A stretch of DNA of 53,812 nt from an archaeon. Lineage in GTDB: Archaea > Thermoproteota > Nitrososphaeria > Nitrososphaerales > Gagatemarchaeaceae. The translations under genes were made by a program, and so were the position numbers. Below, one piece after another: positions 40,505 through 48,068 of this stretch. The stretch's first letter is position 1. Each line of letters starts with the position of its first letter. The DNA lies in assembly GCA_021819105.1 (NCBI GenBank), contig JAKASK010000004.1, positions 1-53,812 of the forward strand, read 5' to 3'. The notes under the pieces are model-generated. The model worked only from the letters and a program-made list of their open reading frames with translations. It was not told where the DNA came from and ran no database searches.

Positions 40505-41250
40505 CGGATTGCTTCTCCGCCGTCCAGCGCCACGACCTGGCCCGTGATGAAGGAGGATTCCTTCCCGGCTAGGAAGAGCGCCAGGTCCGCAGCCTCGGAA
40601 GGCTTACCGAACCTCCTCAGAGGGATCGCAGCACGGTAGGACTCCGTCTGTTCCTTGCTCAGCCAGTCGACCCAGGTGGTGGCGATCGACCCGAAGGCCA
40701 TGCAGTTTACCCTGACCTTCGGAGCGAGCATCTTTGCCAGCATCCTGGTCATGGATATGACCGCGCCCTTGGCCGACGCGTAGACAAGGCCCTCGGTGTC
40801 GCCGACGAGGGCCGGGATGGAGGCAACGTTGACTATGGAGGACCCGCCCTTCATCAGCGCGGCGGCCCCCTGGCAGCAGAGAAAGGTCCCGAAGGCGTCG
40901 ACGGCGAAGACCCTCTGCCACATCTCGAGCCTGGTCTTCTCCAGACGCAGGTTCCAGAGGCTCCTGTCTGCCAACCCCGCTGCGTTGACGAGGATGTCAA
41001 GCCCCCCGAGCTCCGTCTTGATCTCCTGGAACATCCTCCCCACGCTGGCCGGGTCAGAGACGTCTGCGTGGACCACCAGCACCTTCCCTCCGGCCCGCTC
41101 CACTGACCTGGCGACCGGCTCAGGGTGCGACTTCCCCGACCGGTGGTTCAGCACGACGGTCGCGCCTTCCTTCGAAAACAGTTTGGCTATCTCGGCCCCT
41201 ATGCCCTGAGAGGAGCCTGTCACTAGGGCGCGCCTGCCCTGGAGCCTCAA
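40501..41250 (-). CDS. Short-chain dehydrogenase/reductase (FabG-like)
   Basis: A 249-aa classic SDR. The cofactor motif is TGSSQGIGAEIAKLF (TGxxxGxG), NAAG lies in LDILVNAAGLADRS, and the active-site pair is YASAK with an upstream Ser in NVASIPA. Arg in LNHRSG suggests NADPH preference. The C-terminal SSFITGQVVALDGGEA is typical of 3-oxoacyl-reductase-like SDRs. The substrate is unknown. Confidence 0.88.
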   Translation of the reverse strand: MRLQGRRALVTGSSQGIGAEIAKLFSKEGATVVLNHRSGKSHPEPVARSVERAGGKVLVVHADVSDPASVGRMFQEIKTELGGLDILVNAAGLADRSLWNLRLEKTRLEMWQRVFAVDAFGTFLCCQGAAALMKGGSSIVNVASIPALVGDTEGLVYASAKGAVISMTRMLAKMLAPKVRVNCMAFGSIATTWVDWLSKEQTESYRAAIPLRRFGKPSEAADLALFLAGKESSFITGQVVALDGGEAIR

Positions 41251-41273
41251 ACGGGTCCGAGGGGCTGCTACAG

Positions 41274-41283
41274 CACTTAAGGC
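41274..41283 (-). promoter_or_regulatory. TATA-like element of the SDR gene
   Basis: Minus-strand GCCTTAAGTG is centred 28 nt upstream of the SDR start at 41250. It lies at the 3' end of the next gene's intergenic region. Confidence 0.45.
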
Positions 41284-41291
41284 TTCGGCGG

Positions 41292-41801
41292 CTACGGTCG
41301 GGGAGCCCTGTCTCTGGCGGTCGAGCCCGCAGAATACTGCTTCAGGAACCTGATGTTGAAAAGCGACGCCTTCGCCGAGTTCCTCACCATCTCGTCCGTG
41401 TCATCAAGTGCTTTGGAAAGGACCTCCTCCGAGTCGGCGCTGCCGACGGAGCCAAGGGCGGCGGCTGACTCGTGCCTGACGATGGGGTCCTTGTCGTTGA
41501 TGACCGCCTCGGCAAGCGCCCTGTTCCCTTCGGAGAGTCCGATCTGCCCCAACGAGAACGCAGCTTCGTGCCTGACGAGGGGGTCGGGGTCGTGGAGAAG
41601 GACGTCGGCCAGGGCTGGGACGGACCTCTCTCCTCCCACCTCTGCTAGTATGCAGACTGCGTGCACTCTGAGCACCAGGCTGGGCTCGGTCTTCAGGACT
41701 GTGATGAAGTAGGACTCGTCCTTCTTTTCCCATGCCTCTTCCATCCCTCGCATCACCCGCATCGCCTTCGCCTCGTCATCGACCACGGTGCTGGTGTACA
41801 T
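41292..41801 (-). CDS. Half-size deoxyhypusine hydroxylase-like HEAT-repeat protein
   Basis: A 169-aa HEAT/PBS-lyase-like repeat protein. Two successive repeats carry His-Glu pairs: PLVRHEAAFSLGQIG (H78/E79) and PIVRHESAAALGSVG (H110/E111), 32 residues apart. Eukaryotic deoxyhypusine hydroxylase has the same alternating HE-LGQ / RHE-ALG pattern, about 33 residues apart, but twice, binding a di-iron centre between two halves. This protein equals one half and could rebuild the site as a homodimer. It would hydroxylate the product of the synthase at 4501-5520. Other HEAT-repeat roles remain possible. The start is supported by a TATA box 29 nt upstream. Confidence 0.72.
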   Translation of the reverse strand: MYTSTVVDDEAKAMRVMRGMEEAWEKKDESYFITVLKTEPSLVLRVHAVCILAEVGGERSVPALADVLLHDPDPLVRHEAAFSLGQIGLSEGNRALAEAVINDKDPIVRHESAAALGSVGSADSEEVLSKALDDTDEMVRNSAKASLFNIRFLKQYSAGSTARDRAPRP

Positions 41802-41824
41802 AGGGCCCGCGCCTGGTAGACCGG

Positions 41825-41834
41825 CTATAAACAG
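41825..41834 (-). promoter_or_regulatory. TATA box of the DOHH-like gene
   Basis: Minus-strand GTTTATAGCC is centred about 29 nt upstream of the ATG at 41801. Confidence 0.6.
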
Positions 41835-41856
41835 CGCGGATTGCCGAGGCAGAAAC

Positions 41857-42879
41857 TCAGGGCGGGAGGAGCAGCACCTTGCCCCTGACCTTGCGAGACT
41901 CTACGATCTGGTGCGCCTCACCTGCGGAGGAAAGAGACAGCTCCCTGTGAACGCGCGGAACGAGCTTTCCTTCGGCTGCCAGCTGAAGCACCTTGGCGAC
42001 GTCTGGCTTGGACTGGCCATAGGCGCCCGTGATGACCAGCTCGTCGGAGTATACGCGGCGCACGTCCACCTCGGACTTTGGTCCTGATGTGAGCCCCAGA
42101 GTCACCATCCTTCCCCCTCTTGCAAGGCAGTCGATGCTCTTGCCCCAGGTGTCTCCGCCCACGTGTTCGAACACCACCGTGGCCCCCATGCCCCCGGTCA
42201 GCGATTTCACCGACTGCACGATGTCAGCGGAGCCGTAGTCGACCACGTGGTCGGCGCCCAGGGACCTCACGAACTCCGCCTTGCTCGAGTCCCCCACGGC
42301 CGCTATCACTTCGGCCCCGATGAGCTTCGCAATCTGAACTGCGGCGTGGCCCAATCCACCAGCGGCCCCCCAGACGAGCACGACGTCGTCCGGGCCGACC
42401 TTCGCCCTCGAGACCAGCCCGCCCCAGGCGGTCCCGAAGTCGACGGGCATCGCCGCTGCCAGCTTGAGGTCCAGTGAGCCGGCGGGTACGACGTTCGCCG
42501 CAGGAACCTTCAGGTACTCTGCGTACCCACCCTCGGTCACCACGCCGACGAACCCCCTGCCAAGGCAGAGGTTCGGCCTCCCCTGCAGGCAGTAGACGCA
42601 GGTTCCGTCGGATATCACCGGGTAGGCGACCGAGCGCAGCCCGAGATCGACCCCCTCGACCCCCGGCCCGACTTCAGTCACCACTCCGGCTACGTCGGTC
42701 CCCAGGATGTGCGGAAGCCGGGTCTTGTACCTCCCGCTCCTCCCCCAGATGTCCAGCCTGTTGACGGCGCAGGCTGCGACCTTCAGGACGACCTCTCCGG
42801 GCCCAGGCTTCGGGGCGGAGACCTCCTCATAGGCGAGCACCTCTGGGCCCCCCGGGGTATGATACACAGCCGCCCACAT
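41857..42879 (-). CDS. Zinc-type medium-chain alcohol dehydrogenase/quinone reductase
   Basis: A 340-aa MDR-family NAD(P)-dependent oxidoreductase. The GroES-like N-terminal domain (PGPGEVVLKVAACAVNRLD) is followed by a Rossmann domain (VWGAAGGLGHAAVQIAKLIGA). The structural-zinc lobe is reduced to CVYCLQGRPNLC, with three Cys. The frame opens further upstream, but the ATG at 42879 begins a proper MDR N-terminus (MWAAVYHTPGGPEVL) and a TATA element lies 28 nt before it. The substrate is unknown. Confidence 0.9.
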   Translation of the reverse strand: MWAAVYHTPGGPEVLAYEEVSAPKPGPGEVVLKVAACAVNRLDIWGRSGRYKTRLPHILGTDVAGVVTEVGPGVEGVDLGLRSVAYPVISDGTCVYCLQGRPNLCLGRGFVGVVTEGGYAEYLKVPAANVVPAGSLDLKLAAAMPVDFGTAWGGLVSRAKVGPDDVVLVWGAAGGLGHAAVQIAKLIGAEVIAAVGDSSKAEFVRSLGADHVVDYGSADIVQSVKSLTGGMGATVVFEHVGGDTWGKSIDCLARGGRMVTLGLTSGPKSEVDVRRVYSDELVITGAYGQSKPDVAKVLQLAAEGKLVPRVHRELSLSSAGEAHQIVESRKVRGKVLLLPP

Positions 42880-42901
42880 GATGAATGCACCGGAAGGCGG
42901 G

Positions 42902-42910
42902 ATTACTTTA
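42902..42910 (-). promoter_or_regulatory. TATA-like element of the MDR dehydrogenase gene
   Basis: Minus-strand TAAAGTAAT is centred about 28 nt upstream of the ATG at 42879 and overlaps the 3' end of the permease gene. Confidence 0.5.
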
Positions 42911-44395
42911 GCCCTGCGCCTGGGTCGGACCCTTCGGCCGTGAGACCGCGCTCCACACAAGGACTATGGCGAGGTTGAGCGCAAGGGTCGTGGCCCCGAT
43001 GAAGAAGGCGCCGAACCCATAGGTGCTGTAGAAGGTAGTGGACCAAGTAGTGAAGTTGTTCGCCGCCTCCATCAAGTACACCCCCACGAATTCGCTCACC
43101 ACCAGACCGACGATCAGACCGTTCTTGTTCAGGCGGTGTGTGAGGAGCCCGCCGAACATCGCAGGAAGCGTCTGGACGATAAGGATGCCACCGAAGAGCT
43201 GCAGTTGGACCGCGTAGGTCGAGTTCACAACGAACACGAACGCCAGCGCGAGGAACTTGAATGCGACCGACGCCCACTTCGAGATCTGGGTTTCGGCTGC
43301 CGGGGTCAGGTTCGGCCTGAACTCCTTGATTATGTTCCTGGTGAGAAGATTCGCCTGAGAGATCGCCATGATCGCGGCTGGGACGAGCCCGCCGATGAAG
43401 ATGCCCAGGAAGGCGATCCCTGTCGCCCAGCTCGGCAGCACGCTCTGAATCAGCGACGGCACCACCAGGACGCCGCTACCCCCCAGCGACTTCACCAGCG
43501 AAGATGCCGCGCTGTTCGCATAGACCATCACGCCGAACATCGCCAGGAGCGCGAGCCCGACGCCGTATATCGGCAGCAGCGCGGTGCTCTTCCTCACCTT
43601 CTCCGCGTCCTGACCGCTCAGGACCCCGTTGATTGCGTGCGGATAGAGGTAGAGGGCGAGGGCGCTCACCAAGAAGAGGCTCCAGTAGCCGTTCTGAAGC
43701 GTCGAAGCGAGGGTCGAGTAAGCGGGCTTGGCCGTGAATCCAGCCCCCAGGCCCGTCCCAAAGGCGACAACGATGATGACCGCGATTATGCTCGCGAAGA
43801 TCAGGATGTCCTTGAGCACCGCGGTCAGGGTCGCTCCCCTCAGCCCGCTGGTGTAGGTGAAGGCCGCCAGCACGATGAAGGCTATGACAAGGGACACCTC
43901 TGAGACCGTCGTAACGTCCCCGACTCCCTGCAGCATAACTGTCAGGATCGCTTGCATCCCCACGATTTGGAGGGCGATGTACGGCAGCTCGGCTACGATG
44001 CCCACCACCGCGACCAGCATCGCGAGGGTCCTGCTGTTGAAGGCTCCCTTGACGAAGTCGGCTCCTGTGATGTAGCCCTTCTCGTGGGCCACGCGCCATA
44101 GCTTTGGCATGAAGATTATCGCGAAGCCGAAGGTGAGCGAGACGTAGGGGACTGCGTAGAAGTAGATCGCCCCCTTGGCGAACACCCCTGAAGGGATTGC
44201 CACGAACGTGTAGGCCGTGTACAAGTCGGCGCCCACCAGGAACCAGACAAGCCCGGTCCCGAGTCTCTTGCCTGCGAGTGCCCACTCGTTGAGGGTGTTC
44301 ATGTCCCCTTTGCGCCACCTCCCTCCCAGGAAGCCCAGGGCGACAAAGAGCACGAACAGGGCCAAGAAGGCTACTACGCCATCGGTAGGAAGCAC
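42908..44395 (-). CDS. Sodium/solute symporter (SSS family), monocarboxylate-permease-like
   Basis: A 495-aa transporter with about thirteen membrane helices. The core GADLYTAYTFVAIPSGVFAKG and the TM5-6 region LRGATLTAVLKDILIFASII are SSS family features. It probably imports a carboxylic acid (acetate, pyruvate or lactate) with sodium or protons. The small upstream DUF3311 gene, one base away, is its usual partner. It starts at GTG 44395. Confidence 0.9.
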   Translation of the reverse strand: MLPTDGVVAFLALFVLFVALGFLGGRWRKGDMNTLNEWALAGKRLGTGLVWFLVGADLYTAYTFVAIPSGVFAKGAIYFYAVPYVSLTFGFAIIFMPKLWRVAHEKGYITGADFVKGAFNSRTLAMLVAVVGIVAELPYIALQIVGMQAILTVMLQGVGDVTTVSEVSLVIAFIVLAAFTYTSGLRGATLTAVLKDILIFASIIAVIIVVAFGTGLGAGFTAKPAYSTLASTLQNGYWSLFLVSALALYLYPHAINGVLSGQDAEKVRKSTALLPIYGVGLALLAMFGVMVYANSAASSLVKSLGGSGVLVVPSLIQSVLPSWATGIAFLGIFIGGLVPAAIMAISQANLLTRNIIKEFRPNLTPAAETQISKWASVAFKFLALAFVFVVNSTYAVQLQLFGGILIVQTLPAMFGGLLTHRLNKNGLIVGLVVSEFVGVYLMEAANNFTTWSTTFYSTYGFGAFFIGATTLALNLAIVLVWSAVSRPKGPTQAQG

Positions 44396-44396
44396 T

Positions 44397-44591
44397 CTAG
44401 CTCTTCCTCCCCATCAGGACCGCTGCGCAGAAGAACAGGACCGCGCTTATTCCCAGCCAGACCGTCTGATACCACCAGAAGAAGGGCACTCCCCCCCACT
44501 GCGGATTGACCATGTTGTACGTCGGAATGGCGAAGTAGGCGATGAACGGGATGGCAATCAAAACAGCCGCGACCGCGTCCTTTGACTTCAC
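44397..44591 (-). CDS. DUF3311 small membrane protein, symporter partner
   Basis: A 64-aa protein with two membrane helices (about 7-24 and 40-58). PFFWWYQTVWLGISAVLFF is typical of DUF3311, which pairs with SSS permeases. The frame extends upstream to 44654, but those codons would contain the TATA box. The GTG at 44591 lies about 32 nt from that box and is chosen. Confidence 0.82.
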   Translation of the reverse strand: MKSKDAVAAVLIAIPFIAYFAIPTYNMVNPQWGGVPFFWWYQTVWLGISAVLFFCAAVLMGRKS

Positions 44592-44618
44592 GCGCGTTCC
44601 ATGCTCATTCAGTTTCTG

Positions 44619-44628
44619 AATATAAAAC
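44619..44628 (-). promoter_or_regulatory. TATA box of the DUF3311-permease operon
   Basis: Minus-strand GTTTTATATT is a strong TATA box about 32 nt upstream of the GTG at 44591. It excludes the longer reading of the small gene. Confidence 0.65.
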
Positions 44629-44743
44629 TGAAGAAAAATGGAAGAACTTGGCACAAGTTCTGCATCTGTCGAATTTCAGAGCCGAGAGTATGCTCGGAGG
44701 GCTAGGGGGTTGCGGGGGGAGCTTGCGGAGGGGTCGGGCGGGC

Positions 44744-46234
44744 CTACTCCGGCGGAAGTACTTCTTCCTTGCCGTCCAACATGTCGCGATAGTAGCGGCC
44801 GCTGGTCCTTCTGGTGAAGTAGTAGTCGTAGAGGGACCTGTGTTCCAGCTGCGTACCCAAGAGGTATTCGTGGAGGTGCTGGGCAGCCTCCCTCCCCTTC
44901 GACATGGCCTTGACTACGAGGCTCTCCCCGGTCACGACGTCCCCGGCCGCAAATACGCCGGGCACCGAAGTCATCGAACGGCCGTCTATCGCGATGCTCC
45001 CCTTGGGTCCAGTCGCGATACCCGCGCTCTTCTGAAGGAAGGTGCTGGGGCCCCTCCCTATGGCCACGATCACGGAGTCGCACTCGATGTCGACGGTCTC
45101 ACCCGTGGGAACAGGGGACCTGCGACCGGAAGAGTCGACTTCCCCGAGCTTCATCACAGACATGGTAGCCTTGCGCAGGCGCCCTCCGGCGCCCAGGTAT
45201 GCCTTTGGCGCCATCAGGAACATCAGCTTGAGCCCCTCCTCCTTCCCTTCCCCGACAAGGATCTCGTCAACGGGCATCTCCGCCTCTGTCCGTCGGTAGA
45301 CCATGGTAACGTCCCCCTGCGTCAGACGCAGCGCGGTCCGGGCACAGTCGAGGGCGCTGTCTCCGCCTCCGATGACAAGGACCTTCTTTCCCAGGTTGTA
45401 TTTCGGGTTCCGAAGGTAGCTCTTGACGCCGCCGACGAAGACGTCCTCAAGGAACTGATAGCCGTCGTAGACCCCTGCGAGGTCGGACCCGGGGGTCTCG
45501 GACCTCGTCACGTCCTTGGCCCCGGTGGCCACGAGGACGGCGTCGTAGTCTGAACGAAGCTCGTCGAGGGTGACGTCCCTGCCGACCCTGACCCCGGTCT
45601 TTGCAACAACCCCCATCCCCAGGATCCTCTCGGCTTCGTACTTGAGGACGTCCTTGGGGAGGTGGTAGTCCGGGATTCCATACCAGGCCGTCCCGCCCAG
45701 GAACGGGAGCTCGTCGAGTATTGTTACTTCGTGCCCGTATCTCGTCAGGAGCTCGGCCGCCGCCAGGCCTGCGGGCCCACCCCCCACCACCGCGACCTTC
45801 TTCCCCGTGGCCTCCATCCTGACTGGGTCAGGCTGCTTCGAAGTCGTCCGCTCCCAGTCAGCGACGAAGCGCTGTATCATCCCCGACGCTACGGGCTCTC
45901 CCCTGCTCCCCATCACGCAGGCGGCCTCGCAGAGGCTGTCGAGCTGCGGGCAGCACCGGGCCGTGGTGCCCAGCAGGGGGTTGGTCTCCCTTATCCTGTG
46001 GTATGCAGTCGAGAAGTCACCTCTCGCGACTGCCTCGCACATCCCCCGTATGTCGGTCTGGAGGGGACAGACGTCCATGCAGATGGGGTTGCCGCAGGTG
46101 ACGCACCTGCTCGCCTCCTCCATCGCCTCCTCCAGGGTGTAGGGGAGCTGCACCTCCTCGAAGTTCCCCTGCCGCAGGCCAGCCTCGAGCTTTGGGAACG
46201 GGAACTTCGAGGTCCTCTCGGTCTTCAGGGACAA
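44744..46234 (-). CDS. GltD-like NAD(P)H-dependent flavin oxidoreductase (glutamate synthase beta-subunit family)
   Basis: A 496-aa protein with an N-terminal 4Fe-4S domain (RCVTCGNPICMDVCPLQTD, and CCPQLDSLCEAACVMG) followed by FAD (VAVVGGGPAGLAAAELL) and NAD(P) (VLVIGGGDSALDCARTAL) Rossmann domains. FAAGDVVTGESLVVKAMSKGR is the C-terminal FAD motif. The family feeds electrons from NAD(P)H to glutamate synthase or to other partners such as ferredoxin-linked enzymes. No large GltB subunit is nearby, so the partner is unknown. Confidence 0.88.
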   Translation of the reverse strand: MSLKTERTSKFPFPKLEAGLRQGNFEEVQLPYTLEEAMEEASRCVTCGNPICMDVCPLQTDIRGMCEAVARGDFSTAYHRIRETNPLLGTTARCCPQLDSLCEAACVMGSRGEPVASGMIQRFVADWERTTSKQPDPVRMEATGKKVAVVGGGPAGLAAAELLTRYGHEVTILDELPFLGGTAWYGIPDYHLPKDVLKYEAERILGMGVVAKTGVRVGRDVTLDELRSDYDAVLVATGAKDVTRSETPGSDLAGVYDGYQFLEDVFVGGVKSYLRNPKYNLGKKVLVIGGGDSALDCARTALRLTQGDVTMVYRRTEAEMPVDEILVGEGKEEGLKLMFLMAPKAYLGAGGRLRKATMSVMKLGEVDSSGRRSPVPTGETVDIECDSVIVAIGRGPSTFLQKSAGIATGPKGSIAIDGRSMTSVPGVFAAGDVVTGESLVVKAMSKGREAAQHLHEYLLGTQLEHRSLYDYYFTRRTSGRYYRDMLDGKEEVLPPE

Positions 46235-46260
46235 GCTTCGCTCAGTTCGGGCGCCATTTT

Positions 46261-46272
46261 CTACACTATTTA
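46261..46272 (-). promoter_or_regulatory. TATA-like element of the GltD-like gene
   Basis: Minus-strand AGCTAAATAGTG is centred about 33 nt upstream of the start at 46234. Confidence 0.45.
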
Positions 46273-46305
46273 GCTGGTGAGGTGATTCTCAGATTTGGAA
46301 AGCGT

Positions 46306-46319
46306 CCTAACTCGTTAGG
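46306..46319. promoter_or_regulatory. 14-nt palindrome between the GltD-like gene and a small membrane gene
   Basis: CCTAACTCGTTAGG has perfect 6-nt arms around a 2-nt centre. It lies about 72 nt upstream of the minus-strand gene and 74 nt upstream of the plus-strand gene. It could be an operator; no regulator is known for it. Confidence 0.35.
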
Positions 46320-46392
46320 CAGACGCTCGAGAGTTTTCTGTGATTGATTTAGGGACTACGCTTTTCTCCGTGGAAGCCGTCGTGGAAAGGAC

Positions 46393-46578
46393 ATGGACGC
46401 CAGGAACGTCACCATCGCCGGGATATGGGCATTCGCCATCGTGTGGCTGGTCGGGTCCTTCGCGCTTGAGGCTGACCTGTCGTTCGCTCTCCTCATCTTC
46501 TTCGTCTCCATGGCAGTGAGCGTAGGGTTGGCGATGACGCAAAGGGCCAGCGCTACGGCGCCGAAGCAGACGCCGTGA
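46393..46578 (+). CDS. Small two-helix membrane protein, unknown
   Basis: A 61-aa protein. Two hydrophobic helices (about 5-24 and 29-50) are joined by EADLS, with a polar tail (QRASATAPKQTP). The ATG is preceded by GGAAAGGAC, a plausible ribosome binding site. No family was recognised. It stands alone between the GltD-like gene and the tRNA-Lys gene. Confidence 0.6.
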   Translation: MDARNVTIAGIWAFAIVWLVGSFALEADLSFALLIFFVSMAVSVGLAMTQRASATAPKQTP

Positions 46579-46643
46579 CCTTGGACTGATCGGGGCCTTC
46601 CGGGCCATAGGAAGCGGGCCTGGTGGGATTCGAACCCACGGCA

Positions 46644-46660
46644 TGCTGGTGACTCCCACC
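46644..46660 (-). other. Predicted 17-nt intron in the variable loop of tRNA-Lys
   Basis: Removing about 17 nt leaves a 5-nt variable loop. The insert can form a GGTG/CACC helix of 4 bp. Exact ends could shift by one or two bases, because several cuts give equivalent loops. Confidence 0.65.
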
Positions 46661-46682
46661 CGCTAGCTAAGAGCCAGCCGCT

Positions 46683-46701
46683 GACAGCGAGACGATTCTC
46701 A
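46683..46701 (-). other. Predicted 19-nt intron in the D stem of tRNA-Lys
   Basis: Removing TGAGAATCGTCTCGCTGTC joins G22 to AGC and restores the GCTC/GAGC D stem. The insert forms a GAGA/TCTC helix with a 4-nt loop, as expected of a relaxed bulge-helix-bulge substrate. Confidence 0.7.
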
Positions 46702-46751
46702 CTAACCTGGCTGAGCCACAGGCCCGCGTTTCGTGGCGGTTTTGACCGGCG

Positions 46752-46760
46752 ATTAAAGTA
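46752..46760 (-). promoter_or_regulatory. TATA box of tRNA-Lys
   Basis: Minus-strand TACTTTAAT is centred about 30 nt upstream of the tRNA 5' end. The 299-nt stretch from 46726 to 47024 holds only this element, the dph5 promoter, and no convincing gene. Confidence 0.55.
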
Positions 46761-46992
46761 TTCTTCCCACAAGACATGCCTTCGGCTTGGGCCGGATGAG
46801 TGCGATGACTTCGGCCGTCTCGGGAGAAATCGTTTATGGCGATTTCATCCTTTTGGATGCGGATTCGCAGGTCTGGCATATTACCAGCGCCGACCATTTG
46901 CCATGACTGCAGGGCAGGTCGCTGAAAGTGTTGACACGGTGTGTTCCATATTGTCCCTGCGCGGGACAGACGGTTTGCCCCCGCTTCACTGT

Positions 46993-47000
46993 TGATATAC
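46993..47000 (+). promoter_or_regulatory. TATA box of dph5
   Basis: TGATATAC is centred about 28 nt before the ATG at 47025. It supports this start over the frame open from 46941. Confidence 0.6.
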
Positions 47001-47024
47001 CACGATTTACCTCCTAGAATAGGC

Positions 47025-48065
47025 ATGGGCCGTCTCAGCTTCGTGGGCCTGGGCCTCGGGGCGAAAGGCATCACCCTGGAAGGCATCGAGGAAATCAAGG
47101 ATGCCGACGTCGTTTACTTCGAGTACTACACCACCCCCCACGAGCCTTCCCTGCTCAATGAGCTCGCCAAGGCCGTCGGGAAAGACCCGGTGGTGGTCGA
47201 CAGGGACTTCGTGGAAAGCGGGAGCCGGATCCTGTCCGAAGCCGCCGTCAGGAAGGTCGCCCTGGCGGTACCCGGGGACCCCATGATAGCCACCACCCAC
47301 GGCGAGCTTCGGGCGAGGGCGATCAGGCAGGGGGTAGAGACCAGGGTGGTACACTCCGCGACCATAGCCTCAGCCGCCGCCAGCGCGTCCGGGCTGCACT
47401 CGTACAAGTTCTCAAGGACGGTGACCGTGACTCGGGAGTCGGTTGGAAAGCTTACCCAGGCGTACCACATCTTGCACCAGAACCTGCTGGAGGGGGCGCA
47501 CACCCTGCTTCTCCTGGAGTACGACGTCCAGAGCGGGGAAGGGGTCTCCCCCGCCGACGCCATGGCGGGGCTGCTCCTGGCCGAGGGGAACTTCAAGCGT
47601 GGGGTGGTCGACGAGAAGACCTTCGCCCTTGTCCTCTGCAGGGTGGGGAGGGAGGACTCGAAACTGGAGGCCGGGGGGTTCGACGGGCTGTCCAAGGCAG
47701 ACTATGGGGAGCCGCCCTGCTGCGTGGTGGTGCCGGGCAAACTGCACTTCTCAGAGGTCGAGGCGGTTTCCGCGATCTTCGGGGTCCCCGAATCCTCCGT
47801 TAGGAGCAACTCGGACAAGGTCCTGAGGACCGCCCAGACTCTGGTGCCAAAGTACGTGGCAAAGACACGCCGGGCCCTCGAGTCGGCGAAGTCAAAGGTC
47901 GGACAGCAGTATGAACACGTGCTCGAGAACGCAGAGCTCTATGCGAAGGACGCCGAGAGCTTCCTGGCGAACGGAGAAGACGAGATGGCTATGCTCAGCA
48001 TAGGGTACGCCGAAGGGCTTTTGGACTCGCTGGCTTTCGCAGGGGTCGCCAAGATCGACTGGTAA
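47025..48065 (+). CDS. dph5: Diphthine synthase fused to a DUF357 domain
   Basis: A 346-aa protein. Residues 1 to about 255 are diphthine synthase, which methylates the diphthamide precursor on elongation factor 2: MGRLSFVGLGLGAKGITLEG, VPGDPMIATTHGEL and SGLHSYKFSRTVT are SAM-binding blocks. Residues about 265-346 form a helical DUF357-type domain (ENAELYAKDAESFLANGEDE, then SIGYAEGLLDSLAF), normally a separate archaeal protein. The ATG at 47025 is chosen from the domain start and the TATA box. The next gene follows after 3 nt. Confidence 0.92.
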   Translation: MGRLSFVGLGLGAKGITLEGIEEIKDADVVYFEYYTTPHEPSLLNELAKAVGKDPVVVDRDFVESGSRILSEAAVRKVALAVPGDPMIATTHGELRARAIRQGVETRVVHSATIASAAASASGLHSYKFSRTVTVTRESVGKLTQAYHILHQNLLEGAHTLLLLEYDVQSGEGVSPADAMAGLLLAEGNFKRGVVDEKTFALVLCRVGREDSKLEAGGFDGLSKADYGEPPCCVVVPGKLHFSEVEAVSAIFGVPESSVRSNSDKVLRTAQTLVPKYVAKTRRALESAKSKVGQQYEHVLENAELYAKDAESFLANGEDEMAMLSIGYAEGLLDSLAFAGVAKIDW

Positions 48066-48068
48066 TCC

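Larger units (their letters stand above)
46615..46725 (-). tRNA. tRNA-Lys(CUU) with two predicted introns outside the anticodon loop
   Basis: The 111-nt gene folds only after removing two inserts. The acceptor pairs GGGCCTG/CAGGCCC and the T arm is GTGGG-TTCGAAT-CCCAC. The anticodon arm is GCTGG-CTCTTAG-CTAGC with anticodon CTT at 46669-46671. The D stem GCTC/GAGC forms only if 19 nt are removed after its first 3'-strand base. The variable loop is 22 nt and drops to 5 nt when 17 nt are removed. The mature length is 75 nt with discriminator G. No CCA is encoded. Confidence 0.88.

Noticed and set aside
43136-43903. Plus-strand open frame opposite the SSS permease
   Set aside because: The composition is dominated by Arg, Glu and Asp as expected from the reverse of membrane-helix codons.
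46796-46906. 36-codon ORF between tRNA-Lys and dph5
   Set aside because: It is very short, has no ribosome binding site or matching TATA spacing, and the nearest AT-rich element is better explained as the tRNA promoter.
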